In this document: one piece after another, positions 8,853-17,566 of the stretch
Position numbering within the stretch: position 1 is the first letter of the stretch
Layout of the letters: each line of letters starts with the position of its first letter
Assembly: GCF_900106035.1 (NCBI RefSeq)
Contig: NZ_FNUC01000004.1
Span: 620,001-684,000, forward strand
DNA from: Jiangella alba
Lineage (GTDB): Bacteria > Actinomycetota > Actinomycetes > Jiangellales > Jiangellaceae
Reading direction: 5' to 3'
Length of the DNA: 64,000 nucleotides
Position numbers and translations under genes: made by a program
Notes under the pieces: generated by a model
Databases searched by the model: none
What the model was told of the DNA's origin: nothing
Seen by the model: the letters and a program-made list of their open reading frames with translations, nothing else

Positions 8853-11207
8853 TCAGGCCTCCGGAGTGCCGGAGCCGGTGCCGGCGCCCTTGCGCCGCGA
8901 GAGGGCGAACAGGCCGCCGCCGAGTGCGAGCACCACGACGCCGCCGATGACCCACCACAGCACGCCGGACGAACCGGTGTCGGGCAGCTCGTCGCCGTTC
9001 TCGGTGCCGTCGTCGGCGCCGCTGTCGGTGCCGTCGTCGGACCCGTTCTCGTCGGCGCCGTTCTCGTCGGCGCCGTTCTGGTCGCCGCCGTTCTCGGCGC
9101 CGCTGTCGGTGCCGTCGTCGGTGCCGTTCTCGTCGCCACCGTCCTCGGCGCCGTTGTCGTCGCCGTTCTCGTCACCGTCGTCGGTGCCGGGGTCGTCGCC
9201 GAAGTCGACCGTCACCGGCAGGGTGACGGTCGTGCCGGTCTCGGGCAGCTCGACCACGAGGGTCGTCTCCTCCGCCGCCTTCGCGGAGTCGGCCGTGACC
9301 GCCGGGACCGTGACGCGGACCTGCGCGCGGCCGACCTCGTCGGTGGTGTCGACGATGGCGGGGTCGACGTCGACCTTGCCGACCTCCTGGCCCGCCAGCG
9401 TCACCGTCGCCGTCGCGTCGACCGGCTCGCCGTTGCTGAACAGCAGCGACGACAGGTCGACGGCGATCTCGTCGCCGCTCTCGTAGACGGCCTCGGGGTC
9501 GGACACCCAGCTGACGCCGACGGCCCGCTGCGCGAGGTCCGGCGAGGCCGGCGAGTTCTCGCCCAGGTACGACACCATGGCCTGCAGGTCGACCTGGCCG
9601 GTGTCGGTCGGGTTGCTGCCCTGCGCCAGGGTGGCGAAGTTGTCGCCGCCGGAGGACAGGAACGAGTTGACGACCACGCGGTACTCACCGGCCGGGTCGA
9701 CCGGCTCGCCGTTCAGCTCGACCGTCGTGATGCGCTCACCCGCGGCGCCGGCCGGGTCGTAGGTGTAGGTCAGGCCGGCCGACACGCCCAGCTTGAGGAA
9801 CGGCCGCGAGGCGCCCGCGGGCTGCCACTGCTCCTCCAGCACCTGGGCGATCTGCTCGCCGGTCAGCGTGGTGGTGACGAGCGTGTTGGCGAACGGCTGG
9901 ACCAGCGCCGCCTCCTGGTAGGAGACGTTGCCGTCCGGGTCCTTCTCGCCGGTGCCCAGGAACTTCAGGTCGGCGCGCAGGCCGCCCGGGTTCATGAACG
10001 CGATCTGCGTCTGCGCGTCGGTCACCTGCGCCGCCGCCAGCTGGACGTCGGCGACGAAGTTGCCCAGCGTGGACTCGCCGCCGCGGTTCTCCGGCGCCGG
10101 GTTCTCCTCGGTCGGGTTCTGGGCGGCGCGGTTGAAGTCGGCGGTGATGTCGCCGAGCGGCTCGGCGCCCAGTTCCTCGGCCGCGGCCTCGGCGGCCGCG
10201 ACGTCCTCGGCGATCGCCTCGTCAGCCGGGAACAGCGGCTGCCACTCGTCGTTCTCGTCCAGCTCGGTCAGCGGGATGATGTCGGAGGTGACCTCCGCGA
10301 CCGCGCCGGCCTCGGTGTCGTAGGTGAAGCTGATCTTGTTGAGGTTGTAGCCGTACTGGCCCGCGCTGACGACCGGGCGGGTGGTGACCTCGCGGCCGGC
10401 CCACTCCGGCACCTCGATCGCGTGGTTGTACGCGAGGTGCGTGTGGCCGGAGACGATGGCGTCGACGTCGGCGCTCACGCCGGTGACGATCGTGCCGAAG
10501 TCGCTGGCCGGGTCGGTGGCGGACTCGACGGAGGTCGTGGCGGCGCCCTCGTGGACGAGCAGCACGACGATGTCGGCGCCGTCGGCCTTCAGCTCGGCGG
10601 CGGAGGCGTTGGTCGCCTCGACGATGTCGCCGACCTCGAGTGCCTCGATGCCGCTGGGGCTGACCAGCTCGGGCAGGTGCTCGGTGACCGCGCCGACGAA
10701 GCCGACGGTGACGTCGTCGAACGTCTCGGTCCACGTGGGCGCGATCTCGTTGGCCGTCTCGCAGCCGGTGGTGGCGCCGTCGGCGACCGTCACGTTGGCG
10801 CCGATGTACTCCCATCCCGCCCGCGGGATGACGCGGTCGACGAGGTCGCAGTAGCCCTGGTCGAACTCGTGGTTGCCAACGGCGCTGACGTCCAGTCCGG
10901 CGTCGCTCAGCGCGTCGATCGTCGGGTTGTCCTGCTGGATGAACGAGGTGAACGTCGACGCGCCGATGAGGTCGCCCGCGGCCGCGAAGACGGTGTTCGG
11001 GCCGCTGACCTCGGCGACGGCGCCCGCGAGCACTGCGGCGCCCGCGGCCTGACCGTCGGCGCTGATGCGGCCGTGGAAGTCGTTGATGCCGAGTACGTCG
11101 ATCTGGACCTCGGCAGCCTGCGCGGGGACGGCGCTGAGCCCGACCCCCGTCAGCCCCAGGGCGGCAGCTGCGCCCAGGGCACGGTGGAAACGCCTGTTCA
11201 GGCGCAT
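8853..11207 (-). CDS. Wall-anchored bifunctional metallophosphatase/5'-nucleotidase
   Basis: A 784-aa surface enzyme that removes phosphate from nucleotides. ATG 11207 follows an AGGGGG ribosome site and begins an export signal (MRLNRRFHRALGAAAALGL...VPAQA). Metallophosphatase motifs are INDFHGRI, AAGDLIGAS, VGNHEFDQG and VSGHTHLAYN. The nucleotide-binding C-domain spans roughly residues 340-590 (NPGGLRADL, SSGGDNF). An acidic Asp/Glu/Gly/Asn linker, the sortase signal LPDTG, a membrane segment and a basic tail (RRKG) end the protein, so it should be sortase-anchored. It probably pairs with the downstream secreted nuclease. Confidence 0.93.
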   Translation of the reverse strand: MRLNRRFHRALGAAAALGLTGVGLSAVPAQAAEVQIDVLGINDFHGRISADGQAAGAAVLAGAVAEVSGPNTVFAAAGDLIGASTFTSFIQQDNPTIDALSDAGLDVSAVGNHEFDQGYCDLVDRVIPRAGWEYIGANVTVADGATTGCETANEIAPTWTETFDDVTVGFVGAVTEHLPELVSPSGIEALEVGDIVEATNASAAELKADGADIVVLLVHEGAATTSVESATDPASDFGTIVTGVSADVDAIVSGHTHLAYNHAIEVPEWAGREVTTRPVVSAGQYGYNLNKISFTYDTEAGAVAEVTSDIIPLTELDENDEWQPLFPADEAIAEDVAAAEAAAEELGAEPLGDITADFNRAAQNPTEENPAPENRGGESTLGNFVADVQLAAAQVTDAQTQIAFMNPGGLRADLKFLGTGEKDPDGNVSYQEAALVQPFANTLVTTTLTGEQIAQVLEEQWQPAGASRPFLKLGVSAGLTYTYDPAGAAGERITTVELNGEPVDPAGEYRVVVNSFLSSGGDNFATLAQGSNPTDTGQVDLQAMVSYLGENSPASPDLAQRAVGVSWVSDPEAVYESGDEIAVDLSSLLFSNGEPVDATATVTLAGQEVGKVDVDPAIVDTTDEVGRAQVRVTVPAVTADSAKAAEETTLVVELPETGTTVTLPVTVDFGDDPGTDDGDENGDDNGAEDGGDENGTDDGTDSGAENGGDQNGADENGADENGSDDGTDSGADDGTENGDELPDTGSSGVLWWVIGGVVVLALGGGLFALSRRKGAGTGSGTPEA

Positions 11208-11253
11208 ATTTCTACCCCCTACATGGCAGTTTGACGGCGGTGACGCTACCTCC

Positions 11254-11264
11254 GCAGGGTGAAC
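11254..11264 (-). promoter_or_regulatory. Possible single PHO-box half-site
   Basis: On the minus strand this reads GTTCACCCTGC, close to the 11-nt PhoP repeat of Streptomyces, 47 nt upstream of the nucleotidase start. A second unit at the required 11- or 22-nt spacing was not found, so this is weak. Confidence 0.25.
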
Positions 11265-11366
11265 GGAGGGCATACGCCACGGCACAGGCTGGTCGTGACC
11301 CCGGCCGCCCGTCAACAGGTCCGGGCGTCGAGATGTATTCGTGACACGCTGTCGGTCGGCTCCGTT

Positions 11367-11936
11367 ATGGTCGGGGTCGTGACGACGCCCTCGATCCTCG
11401 CCCGCACGCTGGCCGCCGCGGCCGCCGTCGCGGTGCTCGCCGCGTGCTCGTCCGGCGGCGACGAGCCGGCCGGTCTCGACGACACCCCCACGGCGGCGCC
11501 GACGAACGAGCCGTCCGGCGACCCCGCCGCGGGTCAGGACGCCGAGGCGGCCGCGCTCGACGCGTACGAGCGGTACTGGGACGCCCGCATCCAGTCGGTC
11601 AACGGCCCCGACGACAGCCCCGACGCGTTCGCCGGTGTGGCCACCGAGTCGACCATCGCGCTGCACCAGCAGACCGCGCGCACGTACGAGCAAGAGGGCA
11701 TCACCTTCACCGGCGAGCCACGTGTGTACGACACCACGGTTTCGATCGACGGCGAGGCGGGCACCGTCACCTCGTGCGTCGACGACGGCGCATGGGTGGG
11801 GTCACAGAACGGCGAGCCGCTCCCGGTCAACCCCGACAAGCCCACGGTCTATCCCGTGCAGTTCCAGCTGCTGTTCCTCGACGACTCATGGCTGATCGGC
11901 GACCCGATCGAAGTGGAGGGCGACGTCTCATGCTGA
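11367..11936 (+). CDS. Predicted lipoprotein of unknown function
   Basis: A protein of about 189 aa with a signal peptide and lipobox (AVLAAC, then SSGGDEPAG), so it should be lipidated and outside the membrane. A Pro/Thr/Asp-rich linker precedes a globular domain (DAYERYWDARIQSVN...). This domain resembles actinobacterial lipoproteins with an NTF2-like fold, ending in LIGDPIEVEGDVSC. The start is either ATG 11367 or GTG 11379; both give a plausible signal. It overlaps the next secreted gene by 7 nt, implying coupled translation. Function unknown. Confidence 0.75.
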   Translation: MVGVVTTPSILARTLAAAAAVAVLAACSSGGDEPAGLDDTPTAAPTNEPSGDPAAGQDAEAAALDAYERYWDARIQSVNGPDDSPDAFAGVATESTIALHQQTARTYEQEGITFTGEPRVYDTTVSIDGEAGTVTSCVDDGAWVGSQNGEPLPVNPDKPTVYPVQFQLLFLDDSWLIGDPIEVEGDVSC

Positions 11937-12859
11937 CCCGCCGGCTCACCGGCCTGCTGCTCGCGGCCGTCACCGTGGTGGGCACCATGGTGATCACCGC
12001 CGTGCAGGTCGCCCCCGCGGCCGCCGACGACTGCATCCAGCACGTCGAGACCAGCCCCGGCGTCTGGGAGTACATCAACACCTGCACCGGCGACGACGGT
12101 GGTGAAGACGGCGACGACGGCGATGGCGGCGGCGACGGCAACACCGAGCCCGAGTGCTACCTCGGCCGCGAAGAGCAGTTCAACTACGACTGGTCCTTCT
12201 GCGACGGCGAACTGAGCTGCTACGTCTTCAGCCCGCCGCCGTCCGCGCCCGACGAGGAGGACTGGCCCGAGAAGCCGGCCGACGCGCCCGAGGACGCCGT
12301 CTACGCCAACCAGGCCTGCTTCACGCAGCCGCCCGAGGAGGCGCTCGTCAGCAACGAGTACCTCTGGCTCGACCCACCCGAAGACGTCATCAACTGGGAA
12401 CAGGAGGCCATCCAGGCCTTCGGCGCGCTGGTGGCGCCCGACTTCGAGCTGGCCTTCAACCCGCCGCAGCGCGCGTACGTCACGCTCGACACCTGGTACT
12501 GGGCCGAGGGCGCCACCGACGGCGAGATCACCGGCACGTCGGCGGCCGGACTGGTCGCCATCGCCACGCCGGAACGCCTCGAGGTCCAGCCCGGCGACGG
12601 CTCGGCCACGCTGACCTGCCCGTTCACCGTCGCCCAGAGCGACGCCTGCACCTACGTCTACCCCAAGGCGTCGGTCGACGGCACCGCGACGGTCGACGGC
12701 CAGCCGGCGTACGAGGGTCAGGCGCGGCTGGTCTACACGGTGCGGTTCGAGTTCAACGGCACGGTCATGGACATCCCCGGCGTGCCGGTGGTGTTCGAGA
12801 CACCGTGGCAGGCCACGCCCATCCCGGTGGCCGAGATCCAGGCCATCGTCGAGGACTAG
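11930..12859 (+). CDS. Secreted protein of unknown function
   Basis: A 309-aa exported protein that I do not recognise. Signal peptide (MLTRRLTGLLLAAVTVVGTM...APAAA) is followed by an Asp/Gly-rich spacer (about residues 53-70) and then a cysteine-containing region (CYLGREEQ, FCDGELSCYVF, ACFTQPP) with several possible disulfides. The C-terminal half looks like an all-beta domain. Coupled to the upstream lipoprotein, it probably forms an envelope partner with it. Similar lipoprotein plus secreted-protein pairs occur in actinomycetes, but no role is known to me. Confidence 0.7.
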   Translation: MLTRRLTGLLLAAVTVVGTMVITAVQVAPAAADDCIQHVETSPGVWEYINTCTGDDGGEDGDDGDGGGDGNTEPECYLGREEQFNYDWSFCDGELSCYVFSPPPSAPDEEDWPEKPADAPEDAVYANQACFTQPPEEALVSNEYLWLDPPEDVINWEQEAIQAFGALVAPDFELAFNPPQRAYVTLDTWYWAEGATDGEITGTSAAGLVAIATPERLEVQPGDGSATLTCPFTVAQSDACTYVYPKASVDGTATVDGQPAYEGQARLVYTVRFEFNGTVMDIPGVPVVFETPWQATPIPVAEIQAIVED

Positions 12860-12892
12860 CAGCCGGTCGGCGCAAGGCGGCCGGCCACCGCG

Positions 12893-13888
12893 TCAGGACG
12901 AGTCGCGGACGATGAGTTCCGGCTCGAACACGACCTGCCGGTGCTCGTGCTCCTGCTCCGTCGTCTCGGCGAGCAGCAGTTCCGCCGCCGTCCGGCCGAG
13001 CTGTTGGCGGGGCTGGCGCACCGACGACAGCGGGACGGCAGCGGCAGCGGCGAAGTCGATGTCGTCGTAGCCGACGATCGCGACGTCGTGCGGCACCCGC
13101 AGCCCCGCGTGCGTCAGCGCCTGGAGCACGCCCAGCGCGACCAGGTCGTTGGCGCAGAACACCGCCGACGGCAGCACGTCGCGGTCCGCGGCCAGCCGGT
13201 CGCCGGCCGCGCGCCCGGCGGCCACGTTGAGCGCCGTCGTCGTCAGGACGGTCAGCTCGACGTCGTCGCGCGCCGCCACGACCGCGGACGCGCCCTCGTA
13301 GCGTTCCTGCACCTGCTGCAGCGTCAGCGGCCCGCCGACGAACTGGATGGTGCGGTGGCCGGTCTCGATCAGGTGGGTCGCGGCGAGCCGCCCGCCGAGC
13401 ACGTCGTCGACGGCGACGGAGCACTCGCGCGCGGGGTCGCCGCGCCGGTCGAACAGCACCACCGGGATGCCGCGGTCGCGCAGCGCGGCGATGCGCCCGT
13501 CGGTGTCGATCGGGTTGATCAGCACGCCCTGCACCCGCATCTCGGCGAGTAGATCGAGGTGCGAGGCCTCCTTGACCGGGTCCTCGTCGGTGTTGCACAG
13601 GATGACGGCGAGCCCGTGCTGGTTCGCGGCGTCCTCGACGCCGCGGGCGACGTCGGTGAAGAACGGGTTCGCGACGTCCAGCACGACGAGACCGAGGGTG
13701 CGGCTGCGGCCGACCCGCAGCTGCCGGGCGGAGTCGTTGCGGACGAAGCCCAGCTCGGCGATGGCGGCGTAGACGCGCTCGCGGGTCGGCTCGGCGACCA
13801 GCTCCGGCCGGTTGAGGACGTTCGACACCGTGCCCACCGACACACCGGCCCGCAGCGCCACCTCGCGGATGTTCGGGGCTCCACCCAT
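12893..13888 (-). CDS. LacI-family transcriptional regulator (probable rhamnose repressor)
   Basis: A 331-aa repressor, divergent from the rhamnose operon. The N-terminal helix-turn-helix reads NIREVALRAGVSVGTVSNVLNRP (about residues 6-28), with the hinge helix after it. A periplasmic-binding-like sugar domain follows (LGLVVLDVANPFFTDVARGVE, AIVGYDDIDFA). Its position next to rhaI, and a LacI-type palindrome just downstream of the rhaI promoter, argue that it represses L-rhamnose catabolism and is released by a rhamnose-derived ligand. The assignment to rhamnose is from context. Confidence 0.88.
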   Translation of the reverse strand: MGGAPNIREVALRAGVSVGTVSNVLNRPELVAEPTRERVYAAIAELGFVRNDSARQLRVGRSRTLGLVVLDVANPFFTDVARGVEDAANQHGLAVILCNTDEDPVKEASHLDLLAEMRVQGVLINPIDTDGRIAALRDRGIPVVLFDRRGDPARECSVAVDDVLGGRLAATHLIETGHRTIQFVGGPLTLQQVQERYEGASAVVAARDDVELTVLTTTALNVAAGRAAGDRLAADRDVLPSAVFCANDLVALGVLQALTHAGLRVPHDVAIVGYDDIDFAAAAAVPLSSVRQPRQQLGRTAAELLLAETTEQEHEHRQVVFEPELIVRDSS

Positions 13889-13938
13889 CGCCGCAGCTTA
13901 CCGGCTGGGCCGGCGGCCCCAGCGGCGTCCCGCCCCGG

Positions 13939-13989
13939 TTGACGCGCCGCCGCCGGACCGCGTAACTTGACGAGGGCTGAATCGGTTCA
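13939..13989 (+). promoter_or_regulatory. rhaI promoter with LacI-type operator
   Basis: TTGACG (13939-13944), an 18-nt spacer and TAACTT (13963-13968) form a sigma-70-like promoter. The near-palindrome TGAATCGGTTCA (13978-13989) lies just after the expected start of transcription, a repressing position for the divergent LacI-family protein. GGAGG precedes the rhaI ATG. Confidence 0.7.
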
Positions 13990-14013
13990 AAGACGGCTTG
14001 CTGGAGGCAGCAG

Positions 14014-15180
14014 ATGAGAACCCACGACGAGGTCAGAGCGGCCGTCCGCGGGCTGGGGGTCGAGACCGCCTCCTGGGCGTTCGCCAACTCCGGCACCCGG
14101 TTCAAGGTCTTCGGCCAGCCAGGCGTGCCGCGCGACCCGTTCGAGAAGATCGCCGACGCCGCCCAGGTGCACCGCTACACCGGCGCGGCGCCGCGGGTGT
14201 CCCTGCACATCCCGTGGGACCTCGTCGACGACTTCGCCGAGCTGGCCGCGCACGCCCGCGACGTCGGCGTCGAGATCGGGGCCATCAACAGCAACGTCTT
14301 CCAGGACGACGACTACAAGCTCGGCTCGCTGGCCAACCCCGACCCCGGGGTCCGCGCCAAGGCCGTCGACCACCACCTGCGCTGCATCGACGTCCTGCGC
14401 GCCACCGGCTCGACCGACCTCAAGATCTGGCTCGCCGACGGCCTCAACTACCCCGGCCAAGACTCCCTGCGCGACCGCCAGGAGCGGCTGGCCGAGTCGC
14501 TGGGCACCATCTACGCCGCGCTCGACGACGACCACCGCATGCTGCTCGAGTACAAGTTCTTCGAGCCCGCGTTCTACGCCACCGACATCCCCGACTGGGG
14601 CACGTCGCTGACGCACTGCCTGGCGCTCGGCGACCGCGCGACCGTCGTGCTCGACACCGGCCACCACGCACCCGGCACGAACATCGAGTTCATCGTGATG
14701 ATGCTGCTGCGGGCCGGCCGGCTCGGGGCGTTCGACTTCAACTCCCGGTTCTATGCCGACGACGACCTCATGGTCGGCGCCGCCGACCCGTTCCAGCTGT
14801 TCCGCATCCTGCACGAGATCGTCGCGCAGGACGCGCACCGGCCCGAGTCGCACGTCAACTTCATGCTCGACCAGTGCCACAACATCGAGCCGAAGATCCC
14901 GGCGGTCATCCGCTCGGTGCTCAACGTCCAGGAGGCGCTGGCCAAGGCGCTGCTGGTCGACGCCGACGCGCTGGCCAAGGCGCAGGCCGACGGCGACGTG
15001 CTCGGCGCCAACGCGGTGCTCATGGACGCCTACAACACCGACGTCCGCCCGCTGCTGGCCACGCTGCGCGACGAGCAGGGCCTCGACCCCGACCCCATCG
15101 CCGCGTACCAGCGCTCCGGCTACTTCGAGTCGATCAGCGCCGGGCGGGTCGGCGGCGCCCAGGCCGGTTGGGGGGCCTGA
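14014..15180 (+). CDS. rhaI: L-rhamnose isomerase
   Basis: A 388-aa isomerase converting L-rhamnose to L-rhamnulose, of the actinobacterial/Pseudomonas RhaI type (xylose-isomerase-like TIM barrel). Recognisable segments are ETASWAFANSGTRFKVFGQPG, SLHIPWDL, EYKFFEPAFYATD, LDTGHHAPGTNIEFIV and DFNSRFYADDDL. They carry the metal-binding Glu/Asp/His residues. It is the first gene of a four-gene operon and has a good ribosome site (GGAGG). The mutarotase starts 2 nt after its stop. Confidence 0.93.
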   Translation: MRTHDEVRAAVRGLGVETASWAFANSGTRFKVFGQPGVPRDPFEKIADAAQVHRYTGAAPRVSLHIPWDLVDDFAELAAHARDVGVEIGAINSNVFQDDDYKLGSLANPDPGVRAKAVDHHLRCIDVLRATGSTDLKIWLADGLNYPGQDSLRDRQERLAESLGTIYAALDDDHRMLLEYKFFEPAFYATDIPDWGTSLTHCLALGDRATVVLDTGHHAPGTNIEFIVMMLLRAGRLGAFDFNSRFYADDDLMVGAADPFQLFRILHEIVAQDAHRPESHVNFMLDQCHNIEPKIPAVIRSVLNVQEALAKALLVDADALAKAQADGDVLGANAVLMDAYNTDVRPLLATLRDEQGLDPDPIAAYQRSGYFESISAGRVGGAQAGWGA

Positions 15181-15182
15181 CG

Positions 15183-15533
15183 ATGCCGCGGTACTGCTTC
15201 GTGTCGCAGGTCCGCCCCGACAAGCTCGACGAGTACCGCCGACGGCACGCGGAGGTCTGGCCGGAGCTGCTGGCGGCGCTGCACGACGCCGGCTGGCGCC
15301 ACTACTCGATCTTCGTCGGCGACGACGGCCTGCTGGTCGGCTACGCCGAGGTCGACGATCTCGACGCTGCTCAGGCCGCCATGCAGGCCACCGACGTCAA
15401 CCGCCGCTGGCAGGACGAGATGGCCCAGCTGTTCACCCACGGCGCCCGCCCGGACGAGAACTGGCGCTACCTCGACGAAGCCTTCAACCTCGACGACCAA
15501 CTGGCCGCCGTCCCCCGAGAAGAGGACCGATGA
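15183..15533 (+). CDS. rhaM: L-rhamnose mutarotase
   Basis: A 116-aa member of the L-rhamnose mutarotase family, which interconverts rhamnose anomers so the isomerase receives the right one. Typical features are VRPDKLDEYRRRHAEVWPEL, the GWRHYSIFV strand and the C-terminal FTHGARP...WRYLDEAFNLD. It starts 2 nt after rhaI and its TGA overlaps the ATG of the next gene by 4 nt. Confidence 0.92.
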   Translation: MPRYCFVSQVRPDKLDEYRRRHAEVWPELLAALHDAGWRHYSIFVGDDGLLVGYAEVDDLDAAQAAMQATDVNRRWQDEMAQLFTHGARPDENWRYLDEAFNLDDQLAAVPREEDR

Positions 15534-17566
15534 GCAACCCTGCCGTCACCGAGTTGATCGAGCGGAGCAACCGGCTGGGGTCGGATCCGCGGAACACGAA
15601 TTATGCGGGTGGGAACACGTCGGCCAAGGGCACCGCGGTCGACCCGGTCACCGGCGGCGACGTCGAGCTGCTGTGGGTGAAGGGCTCCGGTGGTGACCTG
15701 GGCACGTTGACGGAGGCGGGGTTGGCGGTGTTGCGGCTGGACCGGGTGCGCGCGCTGGTGGAGGTGTATCCGGGGGTGGAGCGGGAGGACGAGCTGGTCG
15801 CGGCGTTCGACTTCTGCCTGCACGGCAGGGGCGGCGCGGCCCCGTCGATCGACACCGCGATGCACGCCCTGGTGGACGCGCCGCATGTGGATCATCTGCA
15901 CCCGGATTCCGGGATCGCGTTGGCGACGGCGGCCGACGGGGAGGCGTTGACGAAGGAGTGTTTCGGCGATCGGGTGGTGTGGGTGCCGTGGCGGCGGCCG
16001 GGGTTCCAGCTCGGCCTGGACATCGCTGCCATCAAGGCGGCGCATCCGGGGGCGGTGGGGTGTGTGCTGGGCGGGCACGGGATCACCGCGTGGGGCGCCA
16101 CCAGCGGTGAGTGTGAGGCGAACTCGCTGTGGATGATCCGCACGGCGGAGGCGTTCCTGGCCGAGCGCGGCCGCCCGGACCCGTTCGGCCCGGTCGTGGA
16201 CGGCTACGGCCCGCTCCCGGCGGCCGAGCGGCGAGCGCGGGCGGCGGCGCTCGCGCCGATCCTGCGGGGGCTGGTGTCGACGGACCGGGCGCAGGTGGGG
16301 CACTTCACCGACACCGACACCGTGCTGGACTTCCTGTCCCGCGAGAAGCACCCGGCGCTGGCCGAGCTGGGGACGTCGTGCCCGGACCATTTCCTGCGCA
16401 CCAAGGTCCGCCCGCTGGTCCTCGACCTCCCCCCGGCCGCGCCCGTGGATGAGGTGGTGGACCGGTTGCGGGTGCTGCACGCGGCCTACCGCGACGAGTA
16501 CGCCGCCTACTACCACCGGCACGCCACGCCGGACAGCCCGGCGATGCGGGGTGCGGACCCGGCGATCGTGCTGGTGCCGGGGGTGGGGATGTTCTCCTAC
16601 GGCAAGGACAAGCAGACCGCGCGGGTGGCCGGCGAGTTCTACGTCAACGCGATCAACGTGATGCGCGGCGCGGAAGCCGTGTCCACCTACGCTCCGATCG
16701 ACGAGGCGGAGAAGTTCCGCATCGAGTACTGGGCGCTGGAAGAAGCCAAACTCGCCCGGATGCCGGCGCCGAAACCGCTCGCCACCCGGGTCGCGTTCGT
16801 GACCGGGGCGGGGTCGGGGATCGGGAAGGCCATCGCCGAGCGCCTGGCCGCCGACGGCGCCTGCGTCATCGTCGCCGACCTCAACACCCACGCCGCCACC
16901 GAAGTCGCCGAAAGCATCGGCAGCAGCGACACCGCGGTGGCGGTGACCGTGGACGTCACGTCGGAGGAGCAGATCGCCGCCGCGTTCCAGGACGCGGTGC
17001 TGGCGTTCGGCGGGGTCGACCTGGTCGTCAACAACGCCGGCCTGTCCATCTCCAAACCACTGCTCGACACGTCGGCCGCGGAGTGGGACCTGCAGCACGA
17101 CGTCATGGCCCGCGGCTCGTTCCTCGTCTCGCGCGAAGCCGCCCGCATCATGATCGACCAGGGCCTCGGCGGCGACATCGTCTACATCGCCTCCAAGAAC
17201 GGTGTGTTCGCCGGGCCGAACAACGTCGCCTACGGCGCCACCAAAGCCGACCAGGCCCACCAGGTCCGCCTCCTCGCCGCCGAGTTGGGTGAACACGGCA
17301 TCCGCGTCAACGGCATCAACCCCGACGGCGTCGTCCACGGCTCCGGGATCTTCGCCGCCGGCTGGGGCGCCCAACGCGCCGCCGTCTACGGCGTCCCCGA
17401 GGACCAGCTCGGCGCGTTCTACGCCCAACGCACCCTCCTCAAACGCGAAGTCCTCCCCGAACACGTCGCCAACGCCGTCCACGCCCTCACCGCCGGCCAC
17501 CTCTCCCACACCACCGGCCTGCACATCCCCGTCGACGCCGGCGTCGCCGCCGCCTTCCTGCGATGA
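15530..17566 (+). CDS. Bifunctional rhamnulose-1-phosphate aldolase / short-chain dehydrogenase
   Basis: A 678-aa fusion of the RhaEW type. Residues 1 to about 420 form a class II aldolase domain (NTNYAGGNTSAKGT, Zn site HVDHLHPDSG, GGHGITAW). It cleaves rhamnulose-1-phosphate to DHAP and lactaldehyde. Residues about 420-678 form an SDR domain (TGAGSGIG from residue 425, NNAG, catalytic Ser in YIASKN, Tyr/Lys in YGATKAD), expected to oxidise lactaldehyde. It is coupled to rhaM (ATGA) and rhaB (ATGA). Parts of the aldolase half use GTG/GCG codons slightly differently from its neighbours. Confidence 0.92.
   Translation: MSNPAVTELIERSNRLGSDPRNTNYAGGNTSAKGTAVDPVTGGDVELLWVKGSGGDLGTLTEAGLAVLRLDRVRALVEVYPGVEREDELVAAFDFCLHGRGGAAPSIDTAMHALVDAPHVDHLHPDSGIALATAADGEALTKECFGDRVVWVPWRRPGFQLGLDIAAIKAAHPGAVGCVLGGHGITAWGATSGECEANSLWMIRTAEAFLAERGRPDPFGPVVDGYGPLPAAERRARAAALAPILRGLVSTDRAQVGHFTDTDTVLDFLSREKHPALAELGTSCPDHFLRTKVRPLVLDLPPAAPVDEVVDRLRVLHAAYRDEYAAYYHRHATPDSPAMRGADPAIVLVPGVGMFSYGKDKQTARVAGEFYVNAINVMRGAEAVSTYAPIDEAEKFRIEYWALEEAKLARMPAPKPLATRVAFVTGAGSGIGKAIAERLAADGACVIVADLNTHAATEVAESIGSSDTAVAVTVDVTSEEQIAAAFQDAVLAFGGVDLVVNNAGLSISKPLLDTSAAEWDLQHDVMARGSFLVSREAARIMIDQGLGGDIVYIASKNGVFAGPNNVAYGATKADQAHQVRLLAAELGEHGIRVNGINPDGVVHGSGIFAAGWGAQRAAVYGVPEDQLGAFYAQRTLLKREVLPEHVANAVHALTAGHLSHTTGLHIPVDAGVAAAFLR

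Noticed and set aside
4576..8958. Continuous minus-strand frame spanning the nuclease gene and the M20 gene
   Set aside because: Only its last 447 codons, from ATG 5916, encode a recognisable protein; the rest is a shadow of the nuclease gene.
11208..11270. Full PHO box upstream of the 5'-nucleotidase
   Set aside because: Only one good 11-nt unit; no partner at 11 or 22 nt spacing.
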